Positions 11,964-21,322 of a DNA stretch of 64,000 bases are shown in pieces (positions within the stretch are counted from its first letter, which is position 1; every line of letters starts with the position of its first letter). A model generated the notes under the pieces. It did no database searches. It worked only from the letters and a program-made list of their open reading frames with translations, and was not told the DNA's origin. A program made the position numbers and the translations under genes. The stretch is from Bedellia somnulentella (taxonomy: Eukaryota; Arthropoda; Insecta; Lepidoptera; Bedelliidae), in NCBI GenBank assembly GCA_963576735.1, contig OY755187.1, positions 13,206,001 to 13,270,000 of the forward strand, in the 5' to 3' direction.

Positions 11964-12125
11964 CATCTGTCACCCTCAAATAAGCAACTCTACGCTGCAA
12001 CTAGAAAAGTTGCTAAAGAAAAGGGATACAAGTTTGTGTGGATTCGTAATGGACGCATACTAGTAAGAAAAGATGAGAACTCACAAGCTAAACAAATTAA
12101 AAGCTCTGAAGGTCTAGCTCTTCTT
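11964..12125 (+). pseudogene. LINE ORF1, C-terminal part
   Basis: This continues the ORF1 broken at 6873. It shows YAATRKVAKEKGYKFVWIR then NGRILVRK, the usual C-terminal block of this LINE ORF1 type, and ends with a stop near 12125. One frame change at the start separates it from the 8-bp hAT duplication. Confidence 0.75.
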
Positions 12126-12179
12126 TAAGTATACCTGTTAAAACCTATAACAAAAAAAATACTGCTAACTGTATTAAAA

Positions 12180-13145
12180 TTCACAATCTACTACCAAAAT
12201 GTAAGAGGTTTAAGGACTAAAACCAAGGATATATATATAAAAATTATAAGCGAAAATTATGATGTTATATTAATTTCCGTTAAAACTATGTTATAGTTTT
12301 AACGGAAACCTGGTTGAATGCCAGTATACACAACTCAGAGTTCATTGACTCTCGATATCAAGTCTACCGCAGAGATCGCTGCAAATTAAAGTCTTCTGGT
12401 GCTGGAATGGACGGAGGAGGGGTGGTTGTTGCAGTTAAAAATGAATACAACTCAATGCGCCTCTCTCATTATGAAGATTGTAATGAGGTTATATGGATCT
12501 CTAAAGAAATAACTTTGAATGGAACGAGGAACAGAGTGGGGGTATGCTGCGTGTACATGCCACCTCCCGTGAGGCTAGCTGAGTTGAAGTCTTTTCTGGG
12601 TAATACAACCGATGTATTGTATAGTTTTGATAGTGTGCTCTTGTGAGGCGACTTTCTATTTTTTCTATTCTATTTCATGGACGGCTGACCCAGAACAGGT
12701 TGGGCTCTTGCCCAATAATTTTCAAAACGGTCTCGATGTTGCCTTAGTTGATCTTCTAGCACTTTCTGGTTTGCATCATCTTCACAGTATTACCAATCCG
12801 AACGGCAAGGTGTTGGATTTAGTTATCACTAACATGAGCTGTTTCGTTACTCGTTCCCCTAACTATTTAAGCAAAGTTGACTCACACCACCCTACCTTAA
12901 ATGTTGAATTTATAAATATTAATACCCAATCATTATCAACAAATACGCGTACAAGTTATAATTTCTATAAAGCCGACTATGTAGCTGTTAATTACGAACT
13001 CAGTTTAATAGATTGGCCTACTGAATTCTTTCACAGGAACAATATATTCACGAGTATTGATATTGACTGCTCCTTGCTTTCAAATATAATCGCAGTACTA
13101 GAACGGCCATACTGTCTTTGTTTGAACCAAGAAAATGAAATTTAG
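12180..13145 (+). pseudogene. LINE ORF2, endonuclease domain only
   Basis: The frame opens with YYQNVRGLRTK, the standard start of a Jockey/CR1-group AP-endonuclease. It has the ETWL region near 12300, YRRDR, GGGVVVAV, a decayed GDF motif near 12650, and DLVITN and SHHP blocks at 12800-12890. It is broken by a palindromic insertion (12274-12308) and by frameshifts near 12640. Sequence after 13145 loses similarity, so the reverse transcriptase is missing. It is the downstream partner of ORF1 at 6510-12125. Confidence 0.75.
12274..12308. repeat. 15-bp perfect inverted repeat inside LINE ORF2
   Basis: Arms TTTCCGTTAAAACTA (12274-12288) and TAGTTTTAACGGAAA (12294-12308) flank a 5-base loop. The expected protein order ISLTETWL is interrupted exactly here, so one arm looks like a local inverted duplication of the other. 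Confidence 0.85.
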
Positions 13146-13921
13146 TTTTCCGATACGGTGACGTGAATATATTTTCTCTCATACCAATGGTTTCTTTTCG
13201 TTTCATTATGTTAAATCCCATACTTCTCAATTTTGAGGGAATAGATCCTACCCTAAATGCATAGATGCGGATCGGCTGATTAACTAGGATATTAGCCGGG
13301 ACAGACGGCTCAACAAACCCTCTGAAATCTGGAATCATCAAAACTTAGCGATTCAAAAGATAATGAAAGCCACCAATATTCTAACAAACTGGATAACATA
13401 TAACATCTAAAGACTTAATTTAAATCTTTTTGTTCATGAAAACCTCATGTGGGGATTATTATTTATTTATTCTTTATTTATCTAAGGACTTGATTTCTTT
13501 TACCACTAGGTTACGGAAAAAAAAAGCTTTTAACATATTAGCAGTTAATTTTTTGATTTCATTAGTGTCTTTAGTTGTAATTTTATTAAGAAAAGCTTAA
13601 AATATACAGCAGTATATTTAATAATAGTGAAAAATGAACAACAACTAATTCACAAGTTCATACATTGACCATTACACTAATGGCGTTCGCATAAATAGCC
13701 TCACGTTTTACCATCAGACCTTCCAGTATTCCAATATTATATAGTTACTAGATGAAAACCAGGCTTCGCTCGGTTAAAATATGACTTGTAATACACATCT
13801 AGGTAATAAAAGTTGTTAGATACTTCTGTAGTCATCGGTTCTCAAGGAATATTAAAAGTAAGCAAAGCTTAGATTCGTATAGCTTCGTTAATTGTTTTTA
13901 TCTATGAATTATTATTATTGC
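13146..13921. other. Non-coding with repeat scraps
   Basis: No coding region I trust. A fragment of the SINE 3' body (AAATCTTTTTGTTCATGAAA, then CATGTGGGG) lies at about 13422-13495. A Helitron-like scrap (CCAGGCTTCGCTCGG) lies near 13758. Confidence 0.5.
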
Positions 13922-14110
13922 TGTGTAGTGTCGGCTTAGAATAGCACTACCCAATTTCTTCAGGTGGGTGTAAGTAAGAGGCGACTAACGGTATTGGGGC
14001 TTTTAAGGGATTTTTGGACGATGCGGTTGGAGAACCATCACCAACAACCTATATTTAACCATATTTTCCCCACTCAATTTTCTAAAAGTGGCTAAGGAAT
14101 TTTTGTAGAG
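13922..14110 (+). repeat. RTE-like short element, 3'-incomplete copy
   Basis: It closely matches 14754-14935, starting TGTAGTGTCGGCTTAGAATA and passing GGCGACTAACGGTATTGGGG, CGATGCGGTTGG and the AAAAGTGGCTAAGGAATTT block. It stops before the 3' CTGGCTACCCC block. Confidence 0.75.
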
Positions 14111-14743
14111 TGATACCCCATGGTAGCTAAAACTGCGCGCGGCCTAAGGGGGCCTATCGAAGCGTATGGCTGTCTACCTACATACCAACTAAATTTGCCA
14201 ACTTTACGAAGAGCCCTTCGTTGCATATTTACAAAAATCAATATTTACCAAATTCAAGGATATTCGGCTGTTAAGAAAATGGTATAGTATGTATCATTAA
14301 ACAACAAACAAAGACAAAGACACGACACGACTCGATTTAAAGAAATGAAAGATTTAATTAAATCTTACAATTTTCGGCATAATGTGTATAATCAGAACAA
14401 ATTAATACAAATAGAGACGCAGAAACTGTCATTACTGTCTGGAATAGATATAAGTTAGTCATGCATTATCCACTGAAATCGAACAAACGTGTTTATATTT
14501 CCTGCTTGCGCTAGGCTGATTGTAGTTTGGAAGTCCGCGCACTACAAAGTGGTTATGCACGACAGCGGATAAAAAAATGGCAAAAACAATATTTTTACGA
14601 AACGTCAACGACTGAAGAAAAGAATGTTTATAATAATAATTTCATCAAGGAGTACGGTAGACTCGATCGAAACCTCCTTTAAAAAAGTATCTTTTGCGAC
14701 ACTATTGAAAATTATTATGAATCAAAACGTTTATGACACCTGG
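14111..14743. other. Non-coding, nothing recognised
   Basis: No supported ORF or repeat boundary. Confidence 0.5.
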
Positions 14744-14753
14744 TGTTAGTCAA

Positions 14754-15009
14754 GCTGCGTAGTGTCGGCTTAGAATAGCACTACCCCATTTCTTCCGGTG
14801 GGTGTACGTAAAAGGCGACTAACGGTATTGGGGCTTTTAAGGGATTTTGGACGATGCGGTTGGAGACCCATCACCAAAAACCTTTATTTAAACATCTTTT
14901 CCCCACATAATTTTCCAAAAGTGGTTGAGGAATTTCTAATTCCTTAGCTCTGGCTACCCCTTCTAGGGATTTATAGTCGTGAGTATATGTATGTATGTAT
15001 GTATGTATG
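14754..15009 (+). mobile_element. RTE-like non-autonomous short element, complete
   Basis: This 256-bp element is flanked by the 10-bp direct repeat TGTTAGTCAA (14744-14753 and 15010-15019). It starts GCTGCGTAGTGTCGGCTTAG, contains GGCTACCCCTTCTAGGGATT near its end, and terminates in (TATG)n repeats, as RTE LINEs do. Its head resembles the leader of the RTE 5' end at 3641-3905. It has no ORF and no clear A and B boxes. It is either an internally deleted RTE or a SINE that uses RTE machinery. Other copies: 2297, 13922, 22300, 31180, 31378/32535. Confidence 0.8.
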
Positions 15010-15019
15010 TGTTAGTCAA

Positions 15020-15295
15020 AAAGGCGACTGATTTTTTTCTGTCATCACCATTAGAATTTTGCAAAATACTTGACAATCCCAATTTTGCGGATAGATTTTG
15101 TCGTCTCATAATCATTATTATTTTATTATTCAGGTAAGGTTTTGTTTGAGTCTACCGTACCCCGTGACTATATTATTAATATAGATTAATATATAGTCTG
15201 TATCAATTAGAAAAAATAACTTTGTAAACAATGAAACGTCAATGACCTTTTAGTATTTAGTGTTGTTACAAGTACTATTGACGGCGACTACGCTT
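15020..15295. other. Non-coding, nothing recognised
   Basis: No supported feature between the short element and the RTE reading frame. Confidence 0.5.
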
Positions 15296-16251
15296 CTAAT
15301 GGTAAGTAAATTTTTGGTCCAATTTTATAGTACACTTATAAAACAGACGTAAACTACAGAATACGTTCCTTACAATTACATACAATGCACTGTTGCACCA
15401 TTCATCGGGGATAGCTTCTTCTTGTAGCAACTTATTGAAGAACAGCGTCAGCCACTTCCATGCATCCGCTTTCAAATACTTCCATACCTCTACTGGTATT
15501 TCATCTGGCCCACTAGCTTTTCCATTCTTCATACCTTGCACAGCCCTTTTCACCTCATCCAAAATCACTTCTTGAACCACTCACATATTGATTGAGTTTA
15601 TTTCTAACTCTCCACTCCACTCGTTCTCTTCATTCATTAACTTTTCGAAGTATTTCTTCCAACGTTTCTTTATATCTTCATCATTCGTTAAAACCTTTCC
15701 CTCATCATCTTTTATACACCTAATACGCAAAATATCTTTAGCATTCCTTTGTCTTTCTTTCGCTAACCGAAACAGATCTTTTTGACCTTATGGGCCGTCA
15801 AGTGATTTGTACAGCTTGTCTTGTACTTGGGCCCTGGCAATAGCAACTGCTCTTTTTGCATTCCTCTTACATTCCGAATAATGCACCTTTTTACTTTCTT
15901 TCAGCAGTGTATTTCTTGCTTCCACGTTCTTCCATTCCTTAAATGCAACTTTCTTCTTTTTCAGCGCACTTTGAACCTCGTCATTCCACCACCACGTTTC
16001 TCTATCTATCTTCCCTTTCCCTTTCGTTTCTCCAAACACTTTCTTTGCTGACTTCCTTATACATTCTGCCATTTCATTCCAACATTCATTCACCTCTTTT
16101 CCTTCCATATTTTGCATTTGTATCATCTTGTTGACTACTTTTTTTCTGAACTCCCTTGCATACTCTTCTTTTTCCAGCATATACCATTTAATCTTCGGTG
16201 GGGGTTTTGGTTTATTTTGCACGGTTTTTACTTTAAACTTAAGATCTAAGA
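15296..16251 (-). pseudogene. RTE ORF, linker and start of reverse transcriptase
   Basis: Minus-strand continuation of the RTE ORF. It comprises a Lys-rich linker (16251-15788), a stop codon after LYKSLDGP, a further stretch (DEDIKKRWKKYFEKL type, about 15780-15590), and the RT entry block KNGKASGPDEIPVEVWKYL near 15480-15540. The YADD region and the C-terminus are absent here. Confidence 0.75.
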
Positions 16252-16278
16252 CCAATCACAAAAAAACAAAATCAAACT

Positions 16279-16375
16279 TTTTTTTCGTTGCATGAATTTT
16301 TTCTACTGTTGTTTACTAATTTGGGTGCGCTGATTTCAAATCTACCCTCGGATTTTTTGTAGCAGCTCTAGTTAG
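16279..16375 (+). repeat. Left terminal inverted repeat of the 2.07-kb transposon
   Basis: Pairs imperfectly with the right end at 18210-18320. The inner 15 bases GTAGCAGCTCTAGTT and the block CGCTGATTTCAAA are identical in both arms. Confidence 0.75.
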
Positions 16376-16467
16376 TGAGATACAGGTACCGTCTCGAATT
16401 TACATAAGTAGTCGGTAGTTTCTATCAACAGCGGTGTAACTTAAGTAGTTCCTCTATAAATTTCATT

Positions 16468-18150
16468 ATGTCTTCCTCAAGAAGGACGTGTTTAAATAAT
16501 CCTGATTGTTTTTGTGTTATTTGTGGACAATATATGTTCCAAAAATTTCGTTTAAATGTGTCGGACTTTGTGAAAAAGGCATACTTCGACTACTTTGGGT
16601 TCCCGTTGCCGTCAAACGCTAAACCTTGGATACCAAGTTTGGCATGTAAAAGTTGTGTTGAATCTTTACGACTGTGGGCAAACAAAAAAAGACCCACTTT
16701 TAAGTACAAAGCTCCTATGATTTGGCGTGAACCATCCAACCATCATGACGACTGTTATTTCTGTGTAACGAAAATCATAGGAATAAACCATAAAAATTGC
16801 TCTAAGTGGATATATCCAAACTTAAAATCTGTCATAAGACCAGTCTTGAGTATTAGTGACACATCAACACCACAGCAGCCATCTACATCTTCGGAAAATC
16901 CATACCAGTGCAGCGGACAAACCGAAAATGACGGCAGTGGTAGCGACAGTGATTTTGATTGCTACGGTAGTCCCCGACCACTAAATCAAGATGATCTAAA
17001 TGACTTGATCAGGGACCTTGGACTCTCTAAAACGGCGTCAGAAATTTTAGCTTCCCGATTGAAAGAAAGAAATTTGTTGACCAGAGAAACGAAGATATCG
17101 TACTACCGTAACAGGGAAAAGGATTTACTTCCTTTCTTTACCAAAAAAGATAATTTTGTGTTTTGTACTGATATTCCGGGCCTAATGACTGCAATGGGAT
17201 TAAAAGAGTATAATCCAAATCAGTGGCGGTTGTTCATTGATTCGTCAAAACGAAGTTTGAAATGTGTACTTTTACATAATGGTAACAAACTTGGTTCCTT
17301 GCCTATTGCTCATTCTACAAAGGCTAAAGAAGAATATCCTACAATATCTTTAGTTCTCGACAAAATCAAGTACAAGGAACATAACTGGGTTGTATGTGTT
17401 GATTTGAAAATGGTAAATTTTCTCCTGGGCCAACAAAGTGGCTACACAAAATATCCCTGTTTCCTATGCTTATGGGACAGCCGAGCTAAAGCTGAGCACT
17501 GGACAAAAAGAGACTGGCCCTCCAGGGAGGCTTTGGTTCCCGGTAAGCAAAATGTAATTAATGCTCCACTAGTATCCAGAGACCGAATTATATTGCCTCC
17601 TTTGCATATAAAACTGGGGTTGATGAAACAGTTTGTAAAAGGTCTTAACAAAGATGGCGAATGTTTCAAATACATTGTAAAAGTGTTTCCAAAATTGAGT
17701 AGTGAGAAAATCAAAGGTGGTATTTTCGATGGCCCACAAATCAGGAAGTTGATAGATGACAAAAATTTTAACAACTATATGACAGCTGTCGAGAAATGTG
17801 CATGGGAAGAGTTTGTTTGGGTAGTGAGAAATTTTTTGGGCAATAGGAAGTCTGACGGCTACATTCAGCACGTTGAACAGTTGCTGATACACTTCCAGCG
17901 GCTTGGATGCAACATGAGTATTAAGCTTCACTACCTTCACAGCCATCTAGACTATTTTCCTGAAAATCTAGGTGACCTAAGCGAGGAACAAGGAGAGCGC
18001 TTTCACCAGGATATTCGCACTATGGAGGAGAGGTATCAGGGGTACTGGAATGAACATATGATGGCAGATTATTGTTGGAGCATTCAAAATAGTACTCATA
18101 ATACATCTCACTCTAGAAAGTCCAAAAAAAGGAAATTTTATTCAGAATAA
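16468..18150 (+). CDS. Transposase-like protein, unnamed family, intact 560 aa
   Basis: Intact ORF beginning ATG at 16468 after an in-frame non-coding leader. Residues 1-110 contain several Cys pairs (CVICG, CKSCVE, CYFCV), consistent with a zinc-binding DNA-recognition module. Residues 120-175 are Ser/Gln-rich and acidic, probably disordered. The core has candidate catalytic acids: Asp about 258 in LFIDSSK, Asp about 312 in VCVDLK, a C-x2-C pair in PCFLCLWDS about 331, and Glu about 510 in GERFHQD. This arrangement resembles the RNase-H-like fold with a zinc-binding insert seen in hAT, P and KDZ-type transposases. The tail is basic (SRKSKKRKF). I recall similar uncharacterised proteins in arthropod genomes but no name. 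The terminal inverted repeats support a transposase role. Confidence 0.7.
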   Translation: MSSSRRTCLNNPDCFCVICGQYMFQKFRLNVSDFVKKAYFDYFGFPLPSNAKPWIPSLACKSCVESLRLWANKKRPTFKYKAPMIWREPSNHHDDCYFCVTKIIGINHKNCSKWIYPNLKSVIRPVLSISDTSTPQQPSTSSENPYQCSGQTENDGSGSDSDFDCYGSPRPLNQDDLNDLIRDLGLSKTASEILASRLKERNLLTRETKISYYRNREKDLLPFFTKKDNFVFCTDIPGLMTAMGLKEYNPNQWRLFIDSSKRSLKCVLLHNGNKLGSLPIAHSTKAKEEYPTISLVLDKIKYKEHNWVVCVDLKMVNFLLGQQSGYTKYPCFLCLWDSRAKAEHWTKRDWPSREALVPGKQNVINAPLVSRDRIILPPLHIKLGLMKQFVKGLNKDGECFKYIVKVFPKLSSEKIKGGIFDGPQIRKLIDDKNFNNYMTAVEKCAWEEFVWVVRNFLGNRKSDGYIQHVEQLLIHFQRLGCNMSIKLHYLHSHLDYFPENLGDLSEEQGERFHQDIRTMEERYQGYWNEHMMADYCWSIQNSTHNTSHSRKSKKRKFYSE

Positions 18151-18209
18151 ATATATTTCATAATTTTTTTAAACTTAAACTATGTGCATTTTCAATGAAA
18201 AACCCTGTC

Positions 18210-18320
18210 ACTTCGTAACTCCAAAACTAGAGCTGCTACATAAAAACGGCATATATTTTTGAAATCAGCGTGGAAAAACTGTAACTGTAATGTAAAAAAA
18301 TCTCATGCAACAGACATGCT
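18210..18320 (-). repeat. Right terminal inverted repeat of the 2.07-kb transposon
   Basis: Reverse complement of the left arm with substitutions and small indels. It lies about 60 bases after the transposase stop codon. Confidence 0.75.
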
Positions 18321-18328
18321 GTTTTCCA

Positions 18329-18655
18329 GTAATCGATGTTGTGATACTACAGCCTCCCCAGGAATTATTTTGCAGTCTTTGACTTCTGTGATACTTTTGC
18401 GTTTTATCAGGAAATAGTCTATTTGTGTTTTGTGGTGGCCGCTATTGTAAGTTATTAAATGTTGTTGTCTCTTTTTGAAAAATGTGTTCACTAATGCTAG
18501 GTCAAATGCTTCTTCTTCAAAATGAATCTTTCCCCTTCCTTGTTTCTCACACCAAAGCCCCACCCTCGATGTATTCGCTCATATCCTACGTTCATTCTTC
18601 CTGCGTGCCAATTGAAATCTCCTCCAACGTAAAGTTCGTCATCTTTCAAAACATT
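18329..18655 (-). pseudogene. RTE ORF, second half of endonuclease
   Basis: Carries the D-x-N motif (GGDFNWHAG), the Asp motif QIDYFLIKRK and the His motif SQHRLL of the AP-endonuclease fold. It is bounded on the right by the SINE-array target duplication (18656-18664) and on the left by the DNA transposon. Confidence 0.8.
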
Positions 18656-18664
18656 CATCATGAC

Positions 18665-19518
18665 ATAATTCAAATCTTTTTGTTCATGAAAACCCCATGT
18701 GGGGGTTATTACTAATAAATAAAGAATAAATAAAGGAAAGAAAAACTTCGACACAGGCGGGGATCGAACCCGCGACCTCGGGTAAACGCCCCGGACGCTC
18801 TGCCAACTGAGCTACCGTGTCAGTTGGCTGCCAGTGCGAAATTCTTCTATCCTTTATTTCGTTTACACGTTTAAGTAGTGTTTGCGTTTCCTACCTCCGA
18901 ATTTTTTACTAATTCGGAAGGCCACTTGTCTACCTTTTCAGATAGAATGCAAATGTTGAAAACGCCTAACTATCACATAATTCAAATCTTTTTGTTCATG
19001 AAAACCCCATGTGGGGGTTATTACTAATAAATAAAGAATAAATAAAGGAAAGAAAAACTTCGACACAGGCGGGGATCGAACCCGCGACCTCGGGTAAACG
19101 CCCCGGACGCTCTGCCAACTGAGCTACCGTGTCAGTTGGCTGCCAGTGCGAAATTCTTCTATCCTTTATTTCGTTTACACGTTTAAGTAGTGTTTGCGTT
19201 TCCTACCTCCGAATTTTTTACTAATTCGGAAGGCCACTTGTCTACCTTTTCAGATAGAATGCAAATGTTGAAAACGCCTAACTATCACATAATTCAAATC
19301 TTTTTGTTCATGAAAACCCCATGTGGGGGTTATTACTAATAAATAAAGAATAAATAAAGGAAAGAAAAACTTCGACACAGGCGGGGATCGAACCCGCGAC
19401 CTCGGGTAAACGCCCCGGACGCTCTGCCAACTGAGCTACCGTGTCAGTTGGCTGCCAGTGCGAAATTCTTCTATCCTTTATTTCGTTTACACGTTTAAGT
19501 AGTGTTTGCGTTTCCTAC
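18665..19518 (-). mobile_element. Tandem array of three tRNA-derived SINE units
   Basis: This 854-bp insertion lies in the RTE endonuclease, bordered by the 9-bp direct repeat CATCATGAC (18656-18664 and 19519-19527). It consists of three near-identical units with a 312-bp period, starting at 18667, 18979 and 19291; the third is about 230 bp. Each unit contains, on the minus strand, a 72-base tRNA-like head (18750-18821, 19062-19133, 19374-19445), an A-box TAGCTCAGTTGGCAGAGC, a B-box GGTTCGATCCC, and a body ending GGGGTTTTCATGAACAAAAA. A linker of about 80 bp separates the units. One duplication for three units implies that multimerisation happened before, during or after a single insertion. 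Confidence 0.88.
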
Positions 19519-19527
19519 CATCATGAC

Positions 19528-20046
19528 CCCATCGAAATCCTCCCAGAACTGATCTTTCAATGCTTCGCTACATCCACTCTGGGGTGCATATGCACTAACT
19601 AAACTTATCGATCTTTCTTCAAAAAGCAACTTAATTACAATCAATCTATCATTCACTCTATCAACGTCTATAACACATTCCTTCATTCGACTATCTAATA
19701 CTATCCCCACACCATTCCTCTTCCCATCGCTTCCACAATAGAAAATTTTGTAGCCACACCCAATTTCCCTTGGCTTCGTTCCCTTCCACTTCGTTTCTTG
19801 CAGACACGCAATATTTATCCTTCTTCTTTCTAATACATCCGTTAGTTCTCTCGCTCTTCCAGTCATAGTTCCTACATTCAAGCTCGCACATCTCAATCTT
19901 ACTTCCCGGACTTGCTTCTTACGTCGCACCCGTCCCTGATGCGACAACCCTTGTCCATTTCCCACAGCCGCCGGGTGCTGCGTCTGCGCGTCGCCTCGGG
20001 GGTACGCCCTAACATTCTCAATATCTCCAACTATACTTTTACCCAT
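19528..20046 (-). pseudogene. RTE ORF, N-terminus and first half of endonuclease
   Basis: Starts at the ATG at 20044-20046. A Gly/Gln-rich N-terminal extension is followed by a basic stretch (RRKKQVREVR) and the endonuclease opening (CASLNVGTMTGR). The catalytic Glu is in CLQETKWKG, followed by GYKIFYCGS, NGVGIVL and VSAYAPQSG. The frame is open up to the SINE-array insertion. Confidence 0.82.
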
Positions 20047-20326
20047 GTTGTTAGATATTAAGATAGTATGGATAATAATAAAATTTTGACGTAAATACAC
20101 TTCTTATAAAATTATCAAGGTATTCGACTACAAAAGACCCAACATATGGTTAAAATTTCATTGAAAAGTATGAAATAATAGTTATTGTATGGTTAACACA
20201 CAGATTAGATTTTTTTGTTAGATTATTTTGCTAGCAAACAATTTAACATTTAGATTCATATGATTGAAAATGGGTTTATTTTAGTAATTTAGACAGGAAG
20301 AACTTAAGATACGAATACGATACGAT
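20047..20326. other. Leader side of the RTE element, no gene
   Basis: AT-rich sequence upstream of the RTE start codon on the minus strand. The RTE head motif seen at 3641-3905 was not found here. Confidence 0.4.
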
Positions 20327-20335
20327 ATTTAGGTA

Positions 20336-20697
20336 ACAACCGTGATAGCCCAGTGGGTAGAACACTCGGTTATCGTGCAAACGACTAGTGTTCAAATCCT
20401 GGATCGGGCCTACACCAATTTGTCTTTTTAAAAGACATATGTGTGGTTAATTTATCATGGTTGTTAACGGTGAGGGAAAACATCGTGAGGAAACCCACAT
20501 GGCTGAGTTGTACTTAGTCATGTGACAGTGTATTCGTACAAAACGGCGATAGGCCTGCCCCCTATCACGTGAGTACACTGTCCATGCAAAACGTGGGTAC
20601 TCTGAACACCAGGTGACAAAGTCACGTGATGTTCAGAAGTATTAGTACCTCTGCCAACCCCTTCGGGGATATTCGGCGTGAACGTTTATGTTATGTT
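20336..20697 (+). mobile_element. tRNA-derived SINE, full-length copy
   Basis: A 362-bp copy with a 9-bp direct repeat ATTTAGGTA (20327-20335 and 20698-20706). The head is ACAACCGTGATAGCCCAGTG, the B-box-like motif is GTTCAAATCC, and the 3' end CCCCTTCGGGGATATTCGGC is followed by TTATGTTATG. It is less diverged than the copy at 995-1354. Confidence 0.88.
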
Positions 20698-20706
20698 ATT
20701 TAGGTA

Positions 20707-21146
20707 TTAATGTATAATTTATGGTGTCTAACACCGACTCAAAGAAGATGTCACCTTCTAATACTTTCATTGCATCAAATATTGCACATATTACTCACAA
20801 GAAAGACTTAATTTGCAGTTGGTAATAGTATTTGGAAAAAAAGTTCAATTTAATGCACCGATAAACATTCTCAAATGAACACATACAAAATAATTTCAAC
20901 AATGACACATTAGTTCTTTATAGTACTTACGGGATACTTGATACTAAACTGAGGTGTAATTAAGTCTATTGAACTGCAGAAATAGGATAGAATTAATGGG
21001 ATGTATACGCAAACAATTCAGTCAGATTCAATATCGCACTTCTTTCTAACAAAGCCCTAAGTCGTCATTCCAGGTGAAATCTCCACCCAAATTACAGAGT
21101 ATTGCCAAAGTCCGTAAAAGAATAGCCAAGTGGTCGTAATGACCAA
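20707..21146. other. Non-coding, nothing recognised
   Basis: No supported ORF or repeat. Confidence 0.5.
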
Positions 21147-21268
21147 TCTTCTATACTTATAATAAATCTGTAGAGAGGTCAATTCTGTACATGAAATATA
21201 TTTTCAAAATAACCATCAGGTGGTGATTAGGGATCGATACTGATGCAAAAAATGCAATCAGTAAAATT

Positions 21269-21322
<54 letters not shown>

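Larger units (their letters stand above)
16255..18325 (+). mobile_element. DNA transposon of unnamed family with long inverted repeats
   Basis: A 2.07-kb unit sits inside the RTE ORF; removing it joins HRLL to the VLDLK reading. The ends carry imperfect inverted repeats of about 90 bp (roughly 16290-16373 against 18214-18311). They share TTGCATGA near the outside, CGCTGATTTCAAA in the middle and TGTAGCAGCTCTAGTT inside. A 3-bp CCA duplication (16252-16254 and 18326-18328) fits the junctions, but so short a match is weak. The unit holds a single intact ORF (16468-18150). The family is not one I can name from its termini. Confidence 0.75.
15296..20046 (-). mobile_element. RTE-type LINE, minus strand, with two nested insertions
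   Basis: The ORF starts with ATG at 20044-20046 and reads leftwards. Segment 20046-19528 holds the endonuclease N-terminus (LNVGTM, QETKWKG, VSAYAPQSG). Segment 18655-18329 holds the rest (GGDFNWHAG, QIDYFLI, SQHRLL), giving all the usual EEP catalytic positions. Segment 16251-15296 holds the linker and the first reverse transcriptase block (MKNGKASGPDEIP, IPDEW). Between these lie a tandem SINE array (18665-19518) and a DNA transposon (16255-18325). A stop at about 15786 and a frame change near 15590 break the third segment. Everything after the first RT block is missing. Confidence 0.82.

Noticed and set aside
13048..13341. 97-aa minus-strand ORF
   Set aside because: It overlaps LINE endonuclease sequence and carries no motif I recognise.
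15393..16134. Several plus-strand ORFs over 15.4-16.1 kb
   Set aside because: They are reverse-strand shadows of the RTE ORF, rich in Ser/Phe/Leu as expected from antisense of a Lys/Glu-rich protein.
18750..19445. Three perfect-looking tRNA genes in tandem on the minus strand
   Set aside because: The acceptor, D and T arms look good, but the anticodon loop is the wrong size (8 bases). The units are embedded in the repeated SINE body and share an insertion duplication, so they are SINE heads.
18665..19518. CRISPR-like or satellite array
   Set aside because: Units are 312 bp, contain pol III boxes and SINE body, and number only three. There are no short repeat-spacer units and the host is eukaryotic.
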